Assembly (NCBI GenBank): GCA_000434015.1
Contig: HF999523.1
Span: forward strand, 1-45,339
Source: Clostridium sp. CAG:571
Lineage (GTDB): Bacteria > Bacillota > Clostridia > TANB77 > CAG-508
Reading direction: 5' to 3'
Length of the DNA: 45,339 nt
Shown one piece after another: positions 8,541 through 18,361 of the stretch (position 1 is the stretch's first letter; each line of letters opens with the position of its first letter). The notes under the pieces are model-generated. The model worked only from the letters and a program-made list of their open reading frames with translations, had not been told where the DNA came from and did not search any database. A program made the position numbers and the translations under genes.

Positions 8541-9236
8541 ATGACAATTAAAGAATTACCAGAATTAGAGAGGCCCTACGAAAAGTTACAAATATATGGA
8601 CCAAAAAAATTATCGAATGCAGAATTACTGTCAATAATAATAAAAAATGGTACAAAAGAGAATACTTCTATAGAATTAGCAAATAAAATATTAAAATTAA
8701 AAAACAATAAAAGTCAAAACAATTTAAGATTTTTGCAAGATATTTCTATGGAAGAATATATGCAAATAAAAGGAATAGGAAAAGTAAAAGCTATACAATT
8801 AAAGGCTATTTGTGAACTAGCCAAGAGAATGTCTAGTCCAATAAATATTTTAAAAATAAAAATTAAAAGTGGACAAGATGTGGCAAATATGTTTATGGAA
8901 GAATTAAGATATGAAAAAAGAGAAATTGTAAAGATAATAATATTAAATACAAAGAACAATATTATAAAAATAGAAGACGTTGCAGTAGGCGGAGTAGATT
9001 TTGTAAATGTAAGTCCAAAAGATATTTTGACAGAAGTTATAAAAGTAAATGCACCTAAAATGATTATAATACATAATCATCCAAGTGGAGACCCAACGCC
9101 AAGCAGAGCAGACATAGAAATAACAAATAGAATTTATGCATGTTGTGAACTTTTTCAAATAAAGTTATTAGATCATATTGTTATAGGAGATGGAAAATTT
9201 GAGAGTATTTTTTCAAAGAAAGGATTGTGGAATTAA
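8541..9236 (+). CDS. radC: RadC-family JAB-domain protein
   Basis: 231 residues, the usual RadC length. The N-terminal helix-hairpin-helix region (residues 1-85, with LPELERPYEKL and GIGKVKAIQLKA) precedes the JAB metal-binding domain; the signature HNHPSGDPTPSRAD (about residues 178-191) carries the zinc ligands. Originally linked to repair, its true activity is unsettled in the literature. Start ATG 8541 after GAAAGGATTTTT. The stop TAA overlaps the region just before mreB (ATG 9238), so the two genes are coupled. No in-frame CGG. Confidence 0.93.
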   Translation: MTIKELPELERPYEKLQIYGPKKLSNAELLSIIIKNGTKENTSIELANKILKLKNNKSQNNLRFLQDISMEEYMQIKGIGKVKAIQLKAICELAKRMSSPINILKIKIKSGQDVANMFMEELRYEKREIVKIIILNTKNNIIKIEDVAVGGVDFVNVSPKDILTEVIKVNAPKMIIIHNHPSGDPTPSRADIEITNRIYACCELFQIKLLDHIVIGDGKFESIFSKKGLWN

Positions 9237-9237
9237 T

Positions 9238-10270
9238 ATGAATTTTTTTAATTTTGTATCAAAAGATATTGGTATTGACCTAGGGACAGCTAATTTATTA
9301 GTTACATTAAAAGGAAAGGGAATTGTGTTAAAAGAACCATCTGTTGTTGCAATAGATAGAAGAAGTGGAAATATACTTGCAACTCGGATATGAAGCAAAA
9401 GAAATGCTTGGAAGAACACCAGATACAATAAAAGCTGTAAGACCAATGAAAGATGGAGTAATTGCTGATTTTACAGCAACTCAATTAATGCTAAAAAATA
9501 TAATAAAAAAGGTTTGTCAAAGATATAATGCAGGAAGACCAAGAATAGTTGTTGGTGTTCCATCAGGAATTACAGAAGTAGAAGAAAGAGCAGTTGAGGA
9601 AGCTGTACTTCAAGCAGGTGCAAAAGAAGTTTATTTAATAGAAGAACCAATGGCAGCAGCAATAGGAGCCAATATAGACGTTGCAGAACCAAGTGGAAGT
9701 ATAATTGTTGATATAGGCGGTGGAACAACAGAAGTTGCAGTAATATCACTAGGAGGAGTTGTAGTAAGTAATTCCCTAAGAGTTGCTGGTGATGAATTAG
9801 ATGAAGATATAGTAAATTATATAAAAAGAGAAATGAATTTAGCTATAGGAGAAACAACTGCAGAACAAATAAAAATGGAAATAGGATGCGCAATGCCATT
9901 AATGACAGATATGAATATGGAAATAAGAGGTAGAGATTTAAGCACTGGACTTCCAAAGAATGTGATTGTATCATCTTCACAAATTGAAGAAGCAATGCAA
10001 GAATCAATAAGTAAAATTGTAGAAATAGTAAAACAAACATTAGAAAGAACTCCACCAGAACTTGCGTCAGATATAATGGAAAAAGGAATTGTTCTTGCAG
10101 GCGGAGGAGCGCTAATTAGAAACTTGGACAAACTATTGAGTAACAATACTGGAATGCCAGTATACGTTGCAGAAGATCCTTTGGATTGTGTTGCAAAAGG
10201 GGCTGGAAGGACTTTAGAGGATTTAGAAAAATTAAAAACAGTATTAATTAATGCTAGAAAAAGAAGATAG
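9238..10270 (+). CDS. mreB: Rod-shape protein MreB (split by +1 frameshift)
   Basis: MreB is the actin-like filament that directs lateral wall synthesis. The first 49 codons (SKDIGIDLGTANLLV... KEPSVVAID, phosphate 1 motif) end at CGG 9385; zero frame stops two codons later. Skipping the C gives LATGYEAKEMLGRTP and continues without interruption to 10270: EEPMAAAIG, DIGGGTTEVAVIS (phosphate 2) and LAGGGALI (adenosine motif). The rebuilt protein is 343 residues, normal for MreB. Start ATG 9238 is coupled to radC. Since MreB is needed for rod shape, an unshifted 51-residue peptide would be useless. Confidence 0.95.
9385..9388 (+). other. +1 frameshift site in mreB (CGGA)
   Basis: ACT CGG ATA TGA in the zero frame; ACT, skip C, GGA TAT GAA in the shifted frame gives Gly50 in the conserved GYEAKEM segment. 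Confidence 0.95.
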
Positions 10271-10282
10271 AAAGGAAATGTT

Positions 10283-11105
10283 ATGTATAAAAAGAAGGCT
10301 AATAATGGATTAGTAGGGATAATAATAACAATCATTATTCTAATAGTTTTGGTAATTGTTTCTAATTTAAAATTAGAAAAATGGTCATATATTGGAAATA
10401 CTTTTAGTTCATTAGTAATGCCTATTCAAAATGGACTAACATATTTAAAAAACAAAGTATCTGGAAATGATACTTTCTTTTCTAACATAAAGGAATTAAA
10501 AGCAGAAAATGAAAATTTGAAAAATGAAAACAGTGAATTAGAAAAAAAAGCAAGAGAATTAGAAATTGTAAAAGCAGAAAATGAAACACTTAAAGAATAT
10601 GTAAATCTAAAAGATAAATATTCAGAATATACTACATTACCAGCTGAAGTTATACAAAGAGATTTAAGTAACTATAGCAAAGTGATAGTCATAAATGCTG
10701 GAAAAAAAGATGGAATAGATGTAAATATGACAGTTATATCAGATAAAGGATTAGTTCGGACATATTATATCTGTTACAGATAATACAGCAAAAGTACAAA
10801 CAATAATAGATACAGCAAGTTCAGTTAGTAGTACAATAACAACTACAAGAGATAGTATAAGCGTAAAAGGAACATTAGATAGCAATAATATTTTAAAAGG
10901 AACATATATACCAACAGATGCAACTATTTTGGAAGGAGATACTATAGAAACATCAGGTATAGGTGGAATATATCCTAAAGGAATTCATATAGGAAAGATA
11001 AAGGAAATAATAAGTACTAAAAATATAACAGATAGATATGCAAATATAGAAACAGCAGTAGATTTTTCTAAATTAGAAACAGTTCTTATAATAACAAATA
11101 AATAA
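10283..11105 (+). CDS. mreC: Rod-shape protein MreC (split by +1 frameshift)
   Basis: MreC links MreB to the wall synthesis enzymes on the outer face of the membrane. Residues 10-30 form the membrane anchor, followed by a coiled coil (about 70-112, Glu/Lys/Leu-rich) and the beta domain. At codon 159 the zero frame reads CGG ACA and stops eight codons later. Skipping C 10757 gives KGLVGHIISVTDN and runs to the stop at 11103-11105, a 273-residue protein of usual MreC size ending ETVLIITNK. Start ATG 10283 after AGAAAGGAAATGTT. It lies 12 bases after mreB. Confidence 0.93.
10757..10760 (+). other. +1 frameshift site in mreC (CGGA)
   Basis: GTT CGG ACA in zero frame; GTT, skip C, GGA CAT ATT gives Val-Gly-His-Ile, the family-typical GLVGxI segment. 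Confidence 0.93.
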
Positions 11106-11134
11106 AATAATACTAAAATAAATTAATCAAAGAG

Positions 11135-11677
11135 GTGAATAATCTGAAAAAAGTAATATCAATAGTTAGCTTATGCTTTATATTTTTTATTATATATTTC
11201 TTGCAAGCCAACTTTTTTAGTTGGTTCAATATTGCAGGAATAAAACCTAATTTAATCATTTTATTAATGCTGGTAATTGGATTATTTATAGGGAAAAAAG
11301 TAGGAATAATATTTGCAATAATAACAGGTATTCTACTGGACTTATTAGGAGGTAAAATAATAGGAATAACAAGTATAATGTTTATTATAATAGTTATTTT
11401 ATCAGATATATATGATAAAAATTTTTCAAAGGATAGTAAAATTGCAATAATGCTTATGGTCATAAGTACAACTACCATATATGAAGTTGGAGTATATATG
11501 TTAAATATAATAAAAACATCTTCAAATATAGAGATTTTTGCTTTTACTAAAATACTTGTTGTAGAAATTATATTTAATGCAATACTAACAATAATATTAT
11601 ATCCAATAATTCAAAAAGCAGGAATGTATTTAGAAAATAATTTTAAAGAACCAAAGATATTGACAAGATATTTTTAA
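11135..11677 (+). CDS. mreD: Rod-shape protein MreD
   Basis: A 180-residue very hydrophobic protein with five or six membrane segments, in the usual place between mreC and a PBP2 gene. MreD assists MreC in the elongasome. The start is uncertain: GTG 11135 overlaps its own AGAGG sequence, and CTG 11144 (LKKVISIVS) sits at better spacing behind AGAGGTG, so the true N-terminus may be three residues shorter. No frameshift is needed. Confidence 0.85.
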   Translation: MNNLKKVISIVSLCFIFFIIYFLQANFFSWFNIAGIKPNLIILLMLVIGLFIGKKVGIIFAIITGILLDLLGGKIIGITSIMFIIIVILSDIYDKNFSKDSKIAIMLMVISTTTIYEVGVYMLNIIKTSSNIEIFAFTKILVVEIIFNAILTIILYPIIQKAGMYLENNFKEPKILTRYF

Positions 11678-11695
11678 AATGGAGAAGGTGAAAAA

Positions 11696-13786
11696 TTGAA
11701 CAAAGCAAAATTAAATGAACATGAAATAAGATATAATATAATGCTAATTATTGTATATATAATAGGAGTAATTCTGTTAGTTCAACTTTTTAATTTACAA
11801 ATTATCAATGGTGAAAAATATAGAAAAGAATCTAATACTAGATTAACAAGAGAAACAACATTAGAAGCAGCAAGAGGAGAAATATTAGATAGAACAGGAA
11901 ATAAATTAGTAACTACGACAATGAACTTTAGCATAGAAATATATAAAACAAAAGTTGATAATGAAATATTAAATAATACATTATTAAAATTAGCTAATTT
12001 GTTAGAGCAAGATAATGATACATATATAGATAACTTCCCAATAAGTATAGAACCATACGAATTTAAGATACAAGAATCAGAGCAAAAAACTTTTAAAAAA
12101 TCTAATAATATTGATGAAGAATATTCGGCAGAACAGTGTTTTGAGTTTTTTAAAAATAAATATGATATAAAGGAAACTGATGTACAAAATATAAGAAAAA
12201 TAATTGTAATGAGATATGAGATAGCTAGAAATGGATATAGCAATACAAAAGCTGTTCAGCTAGCAAAAAATGTTAGTAGAAATAGTATTTTAAAAATATC
12301 TGAAGAAAATTCTGAATTCCCTGGCATAGATATTGTAACAAAACCATCTGTAGAATATCCATCAGGAACATTAGCATCACATATATTAGGTACTGTAGGG
12401 AAAATTACAGAGAGTGAATTAAAAGATAAACAAGACTCATATGGATATAATGATATCATAGGAAAAACCGGAATAGAATATGTATATGAAGATTATTTAA
12501 AAGGAAAAAATGGTACAAGACAAATAGATATGTCTGTAAATGGAACGGCAACAGATGAATATATATCAAAAGAAGCTACAGCAGGTTCTAATGTTGTACT
12601 AACAATTGATGCTAATCTACAAAAAGTTACGGAACAAGCACTGAAGTCTAATATTGAAAAGATTAAAAATGGAGGATTTTCAGAGAAAAGTAATGCAGAT
12701 GCAGGAGCCGTAGCAGTAATGAATGTAAATACTGGTGAAGTGTTGGCACTAGCAAGTTATCCAGATTATGAGCCACAACTTTTTGCAGAAGGAATAAGTA
12801 CAGAAAAATATAACGAATATACAAATTCAAATTTAAAACCGCTATTTAATAGAGCTATTAGTGGAGCATATGCACCAGGTTCAACATTTAAAATGGTAAC
12901 AGCAATTGCGGGATTAGAAAGTAACAAAATAACACCATCAGAAAAGATAAATGATACAGGTGTATATCCTAGAGGATATAATCCGGTATGTTGGTATTGG
13001 TCAAGTTATCATAGAGGACATGGATATTTAAATGTATCTGAAGCAATAAAGCATTCATGCAATTATTTCTTTTATGAGACTGGTTATAGAATAGGAATAG
13101 ATACATTATCAAAATATGCTTCGTATTTTGGGTTAGGTAAAAAAACAGGAATTGAACTTCCAGGAGAAGTAAGTGGAGATTTAGCTACCAGACAAAAAGC
13201 AGAAAGTAATAAACAAGAATGGTATATAGGAGATACTTTATCTGCAGCAATTGGACAAAGCTATAATAACTTTACTCCAATACAAATGGCAAAGTATATA
13301 AGTATGCTAGTAAATGGAGGCAATCCTGTAGATGTAAGTATAGTAAAATCTATTATCAACTCAGATGGTACAGAGGTGTCAAAACAAGAGATACAAGAAG
13401 CTGCTAATAAAAAATTAAATATAAGTAGCGAAAAAACTGAAAATTTAAATATGAAAAAAGAAAATATAAATGCTGTATTAGAAGGAATGAAAGGCGTAAC
13501 TAGTGAATCAGGAGGAACAGCATATTCAACTTTTAGAAACTTTAATATAGAAGTTGGTGGAAAAACCGGTTCTGCACAAGCAGGAAATAAAACGAATGCA
13601 TGGTTTGTAGGTTTTGCACCATTTGATAATCCTGAAATAGCAGTAGTGGTTTTAGTTGAAAATGGTGGACATGGTGGATATACAGCAGAAGTTGCAAGAG
13701 ACATTTTTGCAGAATATTTTGGAATGAATTCAAGTGATGTAACAGAGGATATGACAGCAAAAACAACGGTTGAATCAGTAAGATAA
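11696..13786 (+). CDS. mrdA: Penicillin-binding protein 2 (elongasome transpeptidase)
   Basis: A 696-residue class B PBP that cross-links lateral peptidoglycan. A single membrane anchor (about 14-35), the dimerisation domain with ARGEILDRTG (residues 59-68), and the transpeptidase domain with catalytic STFK (in APGSTFKMVTA, about residue 398), SCN (HSCNYFF) and KTG (GGKTGSAQ). Start TTG 11696 behind GGAGAAGGTG. Eight CGG trinucleotides occur, all straddling codons, and the frame is intact. Order mreBCD-PBP2 is standard for clostridia. Confidence 0.95.
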   Translation: MNKAKLNEHEIRYNIMLIIVYIIGVILLVQLFNLQIINGEKYRKESNTRLTRETTLEAARGEILDRTGNKLVTTTMNFSIEIYKTKVDNEILNNTLLKLANLLEQDNDTYIDNFPISIEPYEFKIQESEQKTFKKSNNIDEEYSAEQCFEFFKNKYDIKETDVQNIRKIIVMRYEIARNGYSNTKAVQLAKNVSRNSILKISEENSEFPGIDIVTKPSVEYPSGTLASHILGTVGKITESELKDKQDSYGYNDIIGKTGIEYVYEDYLKGKNGTRQIDMSVNGTATDEYISKEATAGSNVVLTIDANLQKVTEQALKSNIEKIKNGGFSEKSNADAGAVAVMNVNTGEVLALASYPDYEPQLFAEGISTEKYNEYTNSNLKPLFNRAISGAYAPGSTFKMVTAIAGLESNKITPSEKINDTGVYPRGYNPVCWYWSSYHRGHGYLNVSEAIKHSCNYFFYETGYRIGIDTLSKYASYFGLGKKTGIELPGEVSGDLATRQKAESNKQEWYIGDTLSAAIGQSYNNFTPIQMAKYISMLVNGGNPVDVSIVKSIINSDGTEVSKQEIQEAANKKLNISSEKTENLNMKKENINAVLEGMKGVTSESGGTAYSTFRNFNIEVGGKTGSAQAGNKTNAWFVGFAPFDNPEIAVVVLVENGGHGGYTAEVARDIFAEYFGMNSSDVTEDMTAKTTVESVR

Positions 13787-13810
13787 ATATAAAAGAAAGG
13801 AAGCAGGACG

Positions 13811-14428
13811 ATGAAAAATGGTATTTCAATAATTACAAAAGAAAATGAAATAGTTGTAAAAATAAATGAAGAATTATCCCAAAAGGAAATTTTAGATAGT
13901 GTAAAGAAAAAAATTGCAGAAATAAAAAAAATACGTAAAGAAAATGATTTGCCATTGTTTATAACAGGAAAAAATTTATCAGAAGAAGAATCTAAAGAGA
14001 TAGAAAAGATAATTAAAGATAAAATAGATATACAAATAACATTTGATATACCTAAGATATTAGGATTACATGGTATAAAAAAAGCTTTTAATAAAGAAAT
14101 TGCAGTTTCTGAAACTAAATTTCATAGAGGAGCATTAAGGTCAGGACAAAGAATAGAATATGAAGGAAGTTTAGTTGTGCTTGGAGATGTTAATGCTGGA
14201 GCAGAAGTTATTGCTGGAGAGAATATCGTGGTACTTGGAATACTTAGGGGGCTTGCACATGCGGGAGCTAAAGGAAATAAAGAAGCAATAATTGCAGCAG
14301 CATCAATAGAAGCACCTCAAATTAGAATATCTAACATTATAAAAGAAAGAACAAAAGCAGAAATTCAAGATAGAACATTAAAAACAAGTGCTTATATAGA
14401 TGAAAATGGTGAAATGATTATAGAATAA
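13811..14428 (+). CDS. minC: Septum site-determining protein MinC
   Basis: A 205-residue FtsZ-polymerisation inhibitor. The N-terminal domain (1-95) is followed by the right-handed beta-helix of MinC-C (about 100-190) with HRGALRSGQRI and GSLVVLGDVNAGAEVIAG. Start ATG 13811 after AAGGAAGCAGGACG. minD and minE usually follow minC in clostridia, but here a terminator and three opposite-strand genes follow; the partners must be elsewhere or missing. Confidence 0.92.
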   Translation: MKNGISIITKENEIVVKINEELSQKEILDSVKKKIAEIKKIRKENDLPLFITGKNLSEEESKEIEKIIKDKIDIQITFDIPKILGLHGIKKAFNKEIAVSETKFHRGALRSGQRIEYEGSLVVLGDVNAGAEVIAGENIVVLGILRGLAHAGAKGNKEAIIAAASIEAPQIRISNIIKERTKAEIQDRTLKTSAYIDENGEMIIE

Positions 14429-14434
14429 TATTAT

Positions 14435-14505
14435 AAAAAATGATGAGAAAACTAATATGTACCAACAAAAAGTATTGGACAGTGAGGGCTTCCCATCATT
14501 TTTTT
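14435..14505. terminator. Long-loop terminator between minC and the minus-strand genes
   Basis: AAAAAATGATGAGAA (14435-14449) pairs with TTCCCATCATTTTTT (14490-14504) with one mismatch. The loop is 40 bases, unusually long, and contains a small CCAA/TTGG pairing. T run on plus, A run on the left for the minus strand, so it can act in both directions. The loop resembles one downstream (see findings). Confidence 0.7.
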
Positions 14506-14830
14506 AACTAAGTAATAATAATATTAACGAAATAAATAGATATTGATCTTTTACACCTTCGTTATATAAGAAAAAAATCAAACAAATTAATAAAATATCA
14601 TCAAAAAATAACTTTATTCCAAAAATTTCAAAGCATTCTCTAGAATCGTCAGTATTGATGGTTCTCTCTTCTGAAGCAATATTCTGTGAGATGGGTTCAC
14701 TTTTGGGCAATGTTTTATTATTTGTGCTTTTATTCTGTTCATAAGATTTACTATAAAAATTAGGGTAATTATAAGCATAGTTTGGATATCTTCTATAGGA
14801 TGGATAAAAATAAGGATAATTATAAGCCAT
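14504..14830 (-). CDS. Unknown Tyr-rich small membrane protein
   Basis: 108 residues. The first 30 residues are rich in Tyr, Asn and Pro (YPYFYPSYRRYPNY), a middle polar linker follows, and the end has a double hydrophobic stretch (FFDDILLICLIFFLYNEG and YLFISLILLLLS). The start chosen is ATG 14830, behind AGGTGGTGATAATAAAA; an upstream ATG would add five residues. It overlaps the upstream gene by 11 bases, so both are translated together. I do not recognise the family. The Tyr/Pro-rich start recalls spore-coat-associated proteins, but that is only a resemblance. Confidence 0.65.
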   Translation of the reverse strand: MAYNYPYFYPSYRRYPNYAYNYPNFYSKSYEQNKSTNNKTLPKSEPISQNIASEERTINTDDSRECFEIFGIKLFFDDILLICLIFFLYNEGVKDQYLFISLILLLLS

Positions 14831-15218
14831 TTTTATTATCACCACCTAGGGGATTAATAACTTCAAAGACTTTACTCATGTTAAAGAGTTTTATATATTG
14901 GTCAACCTTTTCTTGTCTACTATTTTTTAGATATGGTTTTAAAGATAATAGTAAATTAGCTCTTGGATCATCTTTATTATTTTTCATAGAATCCATAATT
15001 TTCTTCATTTTTAAAATCATTCCAATATCTATATCTGAGTTGCTTTCAGAAGAAGATGTATTAGTAGAGTGTTTGTTTGCTGAAGATATATCTTCAGCAT
15101 TAGAATTTTTATTGTTGGAAGAAAAATTATTGATAATATTTTTTATATCATCTGGCATATCTTTACTATTAAGCATATTACTTAAATTCTTTATCATATC
15201 AGACATATCTTCATTCAT
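14820..15218 (-). CDS. Unknown protein with conserved DPR-LLLSLKPYL motif
   Basis: 132 residues, soluble, with a low-complexity Ser/Asn middle and a C-terminal helical block DPRANLLLSLKPYL then RQEKVDQYIKLFNMSKVF. Blocks of this shape occur in hypothetical proteins of spore-forming clostridia that I cannot tie to a function. Start ATG 15218 after GTAGGTGAAACT. It is the middle of a three-gene minus-strand run; it overlaps the Tyr-rich gene downstream and starts eight bases after the 52-residue gene. Confidence 0.7.
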   Translation of the reverse strand: MNEDMSDMIKNLSNMLNSKDMPDDIKNIINNFSSNNKNSNAEDISSANKHSTNTSSSESNSDIDIGMILKMKKIMDSMKNNKDDPRANLLLSLKPYLKNSRQEKVDQYIKLFNMSKVFEVINPLGGDNKNGL

Positions 15219-15226
15219 AGTTTCAC

Positions 15227-15385
15227 CTACTTACTGTTTTTTGTAATTTCATCTATTATTTTGTTTTTGTCTTTAGAATTTAAAACTTGACTTACTTTAG
15301 ATAGTCCTTCTTCTAATTGTTTCTTATCCATTTTAGATAATATGTTCATAAGTTTTGAAATATCAATATTTTGATTATTATTCAT
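15227..15385 (-). CDS. Unknown 52-residue protein
   Basis: MNNNQNIDISKLMNILSKMD..., 52 residues, highly charged and helical. ATG 15385 follows GAGGTGATAAAAAGAT, a good ribosome binding site, and the stop (15227-15229) lies eight bases before the next start, so this is the first gene of the three-gene run. The pattern KMDKKQLEEGLSKVSQVL suggests a helical pair that could interact with the similar helices of the next protein. Function unknown. Confidence 0.65.
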   Translation of the reverse strand: MNNNQNIDISKLMNILSKMDKKQLEEGLSKVSQVLNSKDKNKIIDEITKNSK

Positions 15386-15702
15386 ATCTTTTTATCACCT
15401 CTATATAATATATTCTAGAATTATATTTGTATGTTATAATAATATATGCTTAACAATAAAAAAAGTGATAAATATTAAAAAAGATATATATTCTAAAAAG
15501 AAAAAATATCTTGTATTTTTAGCTAATTTACGATAAAATTATAAACATAATTTGCGTTATAAATAATAAATATAAAATAAATAATAAAAATATATCACAA
15601 GTTGTAAAAAACTTTTCAGGTTCTATGTATTAAAAGCGACAAATAATTAATTTTTTATGTATTAAAATTAGCATAGAATTTTAGAAGTATGAGGTGGTAA
15701 GG
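15386..15702. other. Divergent intergenic region before spoIIE
   Basis: 317 bases without a gene, extremely AT-rich. It must hold the promoters of the three-gene minus-strand run and of spoIIE. GCGACAAA at 15636-15643 (minus strand TTTGTCGC) matches most of the Spo0A box TTTGTCGAA and sits about 60 bases before spoIIE, as expected for a Spo0A-controlled gene; the match is imperfect. No convincing -35 element was found. Confidence 0.35.
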
Positions 15703-18202
15703 ATGTTTCAAAATATAGCAAAAGACTTTGAAGAAACTGAAAGTCAATATGAGGATGTTGAATTAGATAAAAAAGAGGGGTTAAAAATATTACTAAATAA
15801 AATACTTGCAAAAGAAAATATAGTGTTATATTTAATATGCTTTTTAATTTCAATGGTTAATTTTAGACTAGATTCTAATATAAATTTATCGGTATTTGGA
15901 CTAGCAATATTGGCAGCTGCAATGAGTAATGGAATACCAATTGGAATAATATATATAATTAGTGGAATAGGTACATATATTGGTTCTGGAACAGATGGAT
16001 TACTTGCGTATATCTTTTCGAGCTTAGTTTTATTTGCAAGCATATATATCATAAGACCAAGAATTGTAAGTGAAACAAATGAAAAGAGAAGAATAGGATT
16101 ACATTTGTTTTTTTCAAGTTTATTAGTTTCTATAGTACCAATGTTTTTTAATACATTTCTATTATATGACTTTTTAATTTCAGTTATGATAAGTATAGCA
16201 ATTTATGTTTTTTATAAAATATTTTCTAATTCTATTACAGTAATAAAAGATTATATGAATAAAAAAGCATATTCAATAGAAGAAGTAATAGGTGCGAGTT
16301 TGCTTGTGGCAATTGCAGTACTTGCATTAGAACCAATACAAATATTTGGTTTTTCATTAAAAAATATATGTAGTATATTACTTGTTTTAATATTAGGATG
16401 GAAACACCGGAATATTAGTAGGTGGAGGAGCAGGAATTACAATAGGTGTTGTATTAGGAATTATTAGTGATGGAGAACCAATTATGGTTGCGTCATATGC
16501 AATAGCAGGAATGCTTGCAGGATTATTTAATAAATTTGGTAAAATAGGTGTAATTGTTGGATTTATACTTGGAAATGTGTTGTTAACATATGTTGCAAAT
16601 GGAAATGTGGTACCAATTATTTTATTTAGAGAAATATTAATTGCATCAATTGCATTATTAGCAATACCAAAAAATGTAGGAATAGAGATTGAAGATTTAT
16701 TTGGAAAAGAAAAGCTATTACCAGAAACAACAGGTAGAAGTTTAGAAGAAAATAAAGAAACTATTTATAAATTAAATAATATATCAGAAACTATATCTGA
16801 AATGGCTAAGAGTTATAAAGAAGCTGCGGCTACTATTGTAGACGATGAAGAATTAGAAAAACAAGAAGAATATAACAAAAATATTTTTGTAAACGAACTA
16901 AAAAATAGCTTAGATGGACTTGAAGAAAATATTATATATGACGATATATATAATGATGAAGATATACAAAAAGATATATACAAATGTTTATTAGAAAAAG
17001 AAATGATAACAAAAAAAGATTTATTAAATATATTTGCTTTGCATAATAATTATATAGTTGGCTCAAACATAGACGATAATAACAAATCATTAGAAAAAGA
17101 TTTAAGCAGAATAATAAAATCTATAAATTATGCTTATCGTATAAGTAATTTAAATTTTATATGGAAGAAAAAAGTTGATGAAAGTAAAAAGAATGTATCA
17201 ACACAACTAGAAGGGGTTTCAGAAGCAATATCTAATTTGGCAGAAGAAATTTCGCCAAGGCAAGTAGAGAAATTTGTAGCAGAAAAAGAAAAAATAAAAA
17301 TATTTTTAAAGCAAAAAGAAATAGATATAAAAGATATTAGTATAAAACAAGAGGAAACAGGAAGATATAGTGTAACTTTATACACAGGTGTGTGTGAAAA
17401 TGTGGATGGAACACAATGTAATATTAAAAAAATTGCACAAATATTATCAAAAGTTTTAAATAGTGATATGGTTTTACAAAAACAGGAATGCGGATTAAGA
17501 TTAAATAAAGAAAATTGTATGTATACATATATTTCTAAAGATAAATATGGATTACAAGTTGGAATTGCAAAATCAACAAAAAAAGGTTCACCTGTTTCAG
17601 GAGATACAAGTATACAAACCAAATTGGATGATGGAAAATATTTGTTAGCTTTAAGTGATGGTATGGGATCTGGACCAGAAGCAAGAAAGAGTAGTAAAAT
17701 AGCAATAAAAATGTTAGAAAGACTATTAACATCTGGTTTTGAAAAAGATACATCAATAAAATTAATAAATTCTACACTGTCTGCAAATACAGAGGAAGAT
17801 ATGTATGCAACTTTAGACATACAAATTTTAGACTTATATTCTGGAAACATTGAGTTTATAAAAAATGGTGCATGCCCAACATATATAAAAAGAGATAATG
17901 AAGTGCAAATATTGAAATCTGAATCTTTACCAACAGGAATATTAGAAGATATAGATCTTGAAGTATATGATAAAGATTTAGAAGATGGAGATATTATTGT
18001 AATGTGCAGTGATGGAATATTAGATTCTAATACAGAATACTTAAATAAAGAACTTTGGGTAAAATACTTGTTAGAAGATATACAGACAGATGATGTGCAA
18101 AAAATAGCAGATATTATTGTAAATGAAGCTAGAGATAATGATTATGGAAGTGAAAAAGATGATATGACTGTAATTGTTGCAAAAGTAAAAAAACGTAAAT
18201 AA
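15703..18202 (+). CDS. spoIIE: Stage II sporulation protein E (split by +1 frameshift)
   Basis: SpoIIE is a membrane PP2C phosphatase that dephosphorylates SpoIIAA and so activates sigma-F in the forespore. ATG 15703 follows GAGGTGG. About ten membrane segments span residues 40-330; at codon 236 the zero frame reads CAC CGG AAT. Skipping the C gives HGILVGGGAGITIG and continues to 18202. The C-terminal phosphatase domain shows SDGMGSGPEA and MCSDGILDSN, the metal-binding Asp motifs. The rebuilt protein is 832 residues, close to 827 in B. subtilis. Unshifted reading would end inside the membrane domain and lack the phosphatase. Confidence 0.94.
16408..16411 (+). other. +1 frameshift site in spoIIE (CGGA)
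   Basis: Zero frame CAC CGG AAT ATT; CAC, skip C, GGA ATA TTA gives His-Gly-Ile-Leu in a membrane segment. Confidence 0.93.
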
Positions 18203-18247
18203 AAAATATACCTTTAGGAAAAAAGATTCCTAAGGGTATATTTTTTT
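18202..18247 (+). terminator. Rho-independent terminator after spoIIE
   Basis: A 19-bp stem (18202-18220 with 18227-18245, one G-U), loop AAAAGA, T run of seven. Confidence 0.9.
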
Positions 18248-18361
18248 AGTATTGATGTATAAATATGTGTGGCATGCATAATTTTTTTATAAAAACTTGT
18301 AAAATTATATAAAAATGTGATATAGTATATAATGTAAGTTAAGCTTATTTGGAGGTAAGAA

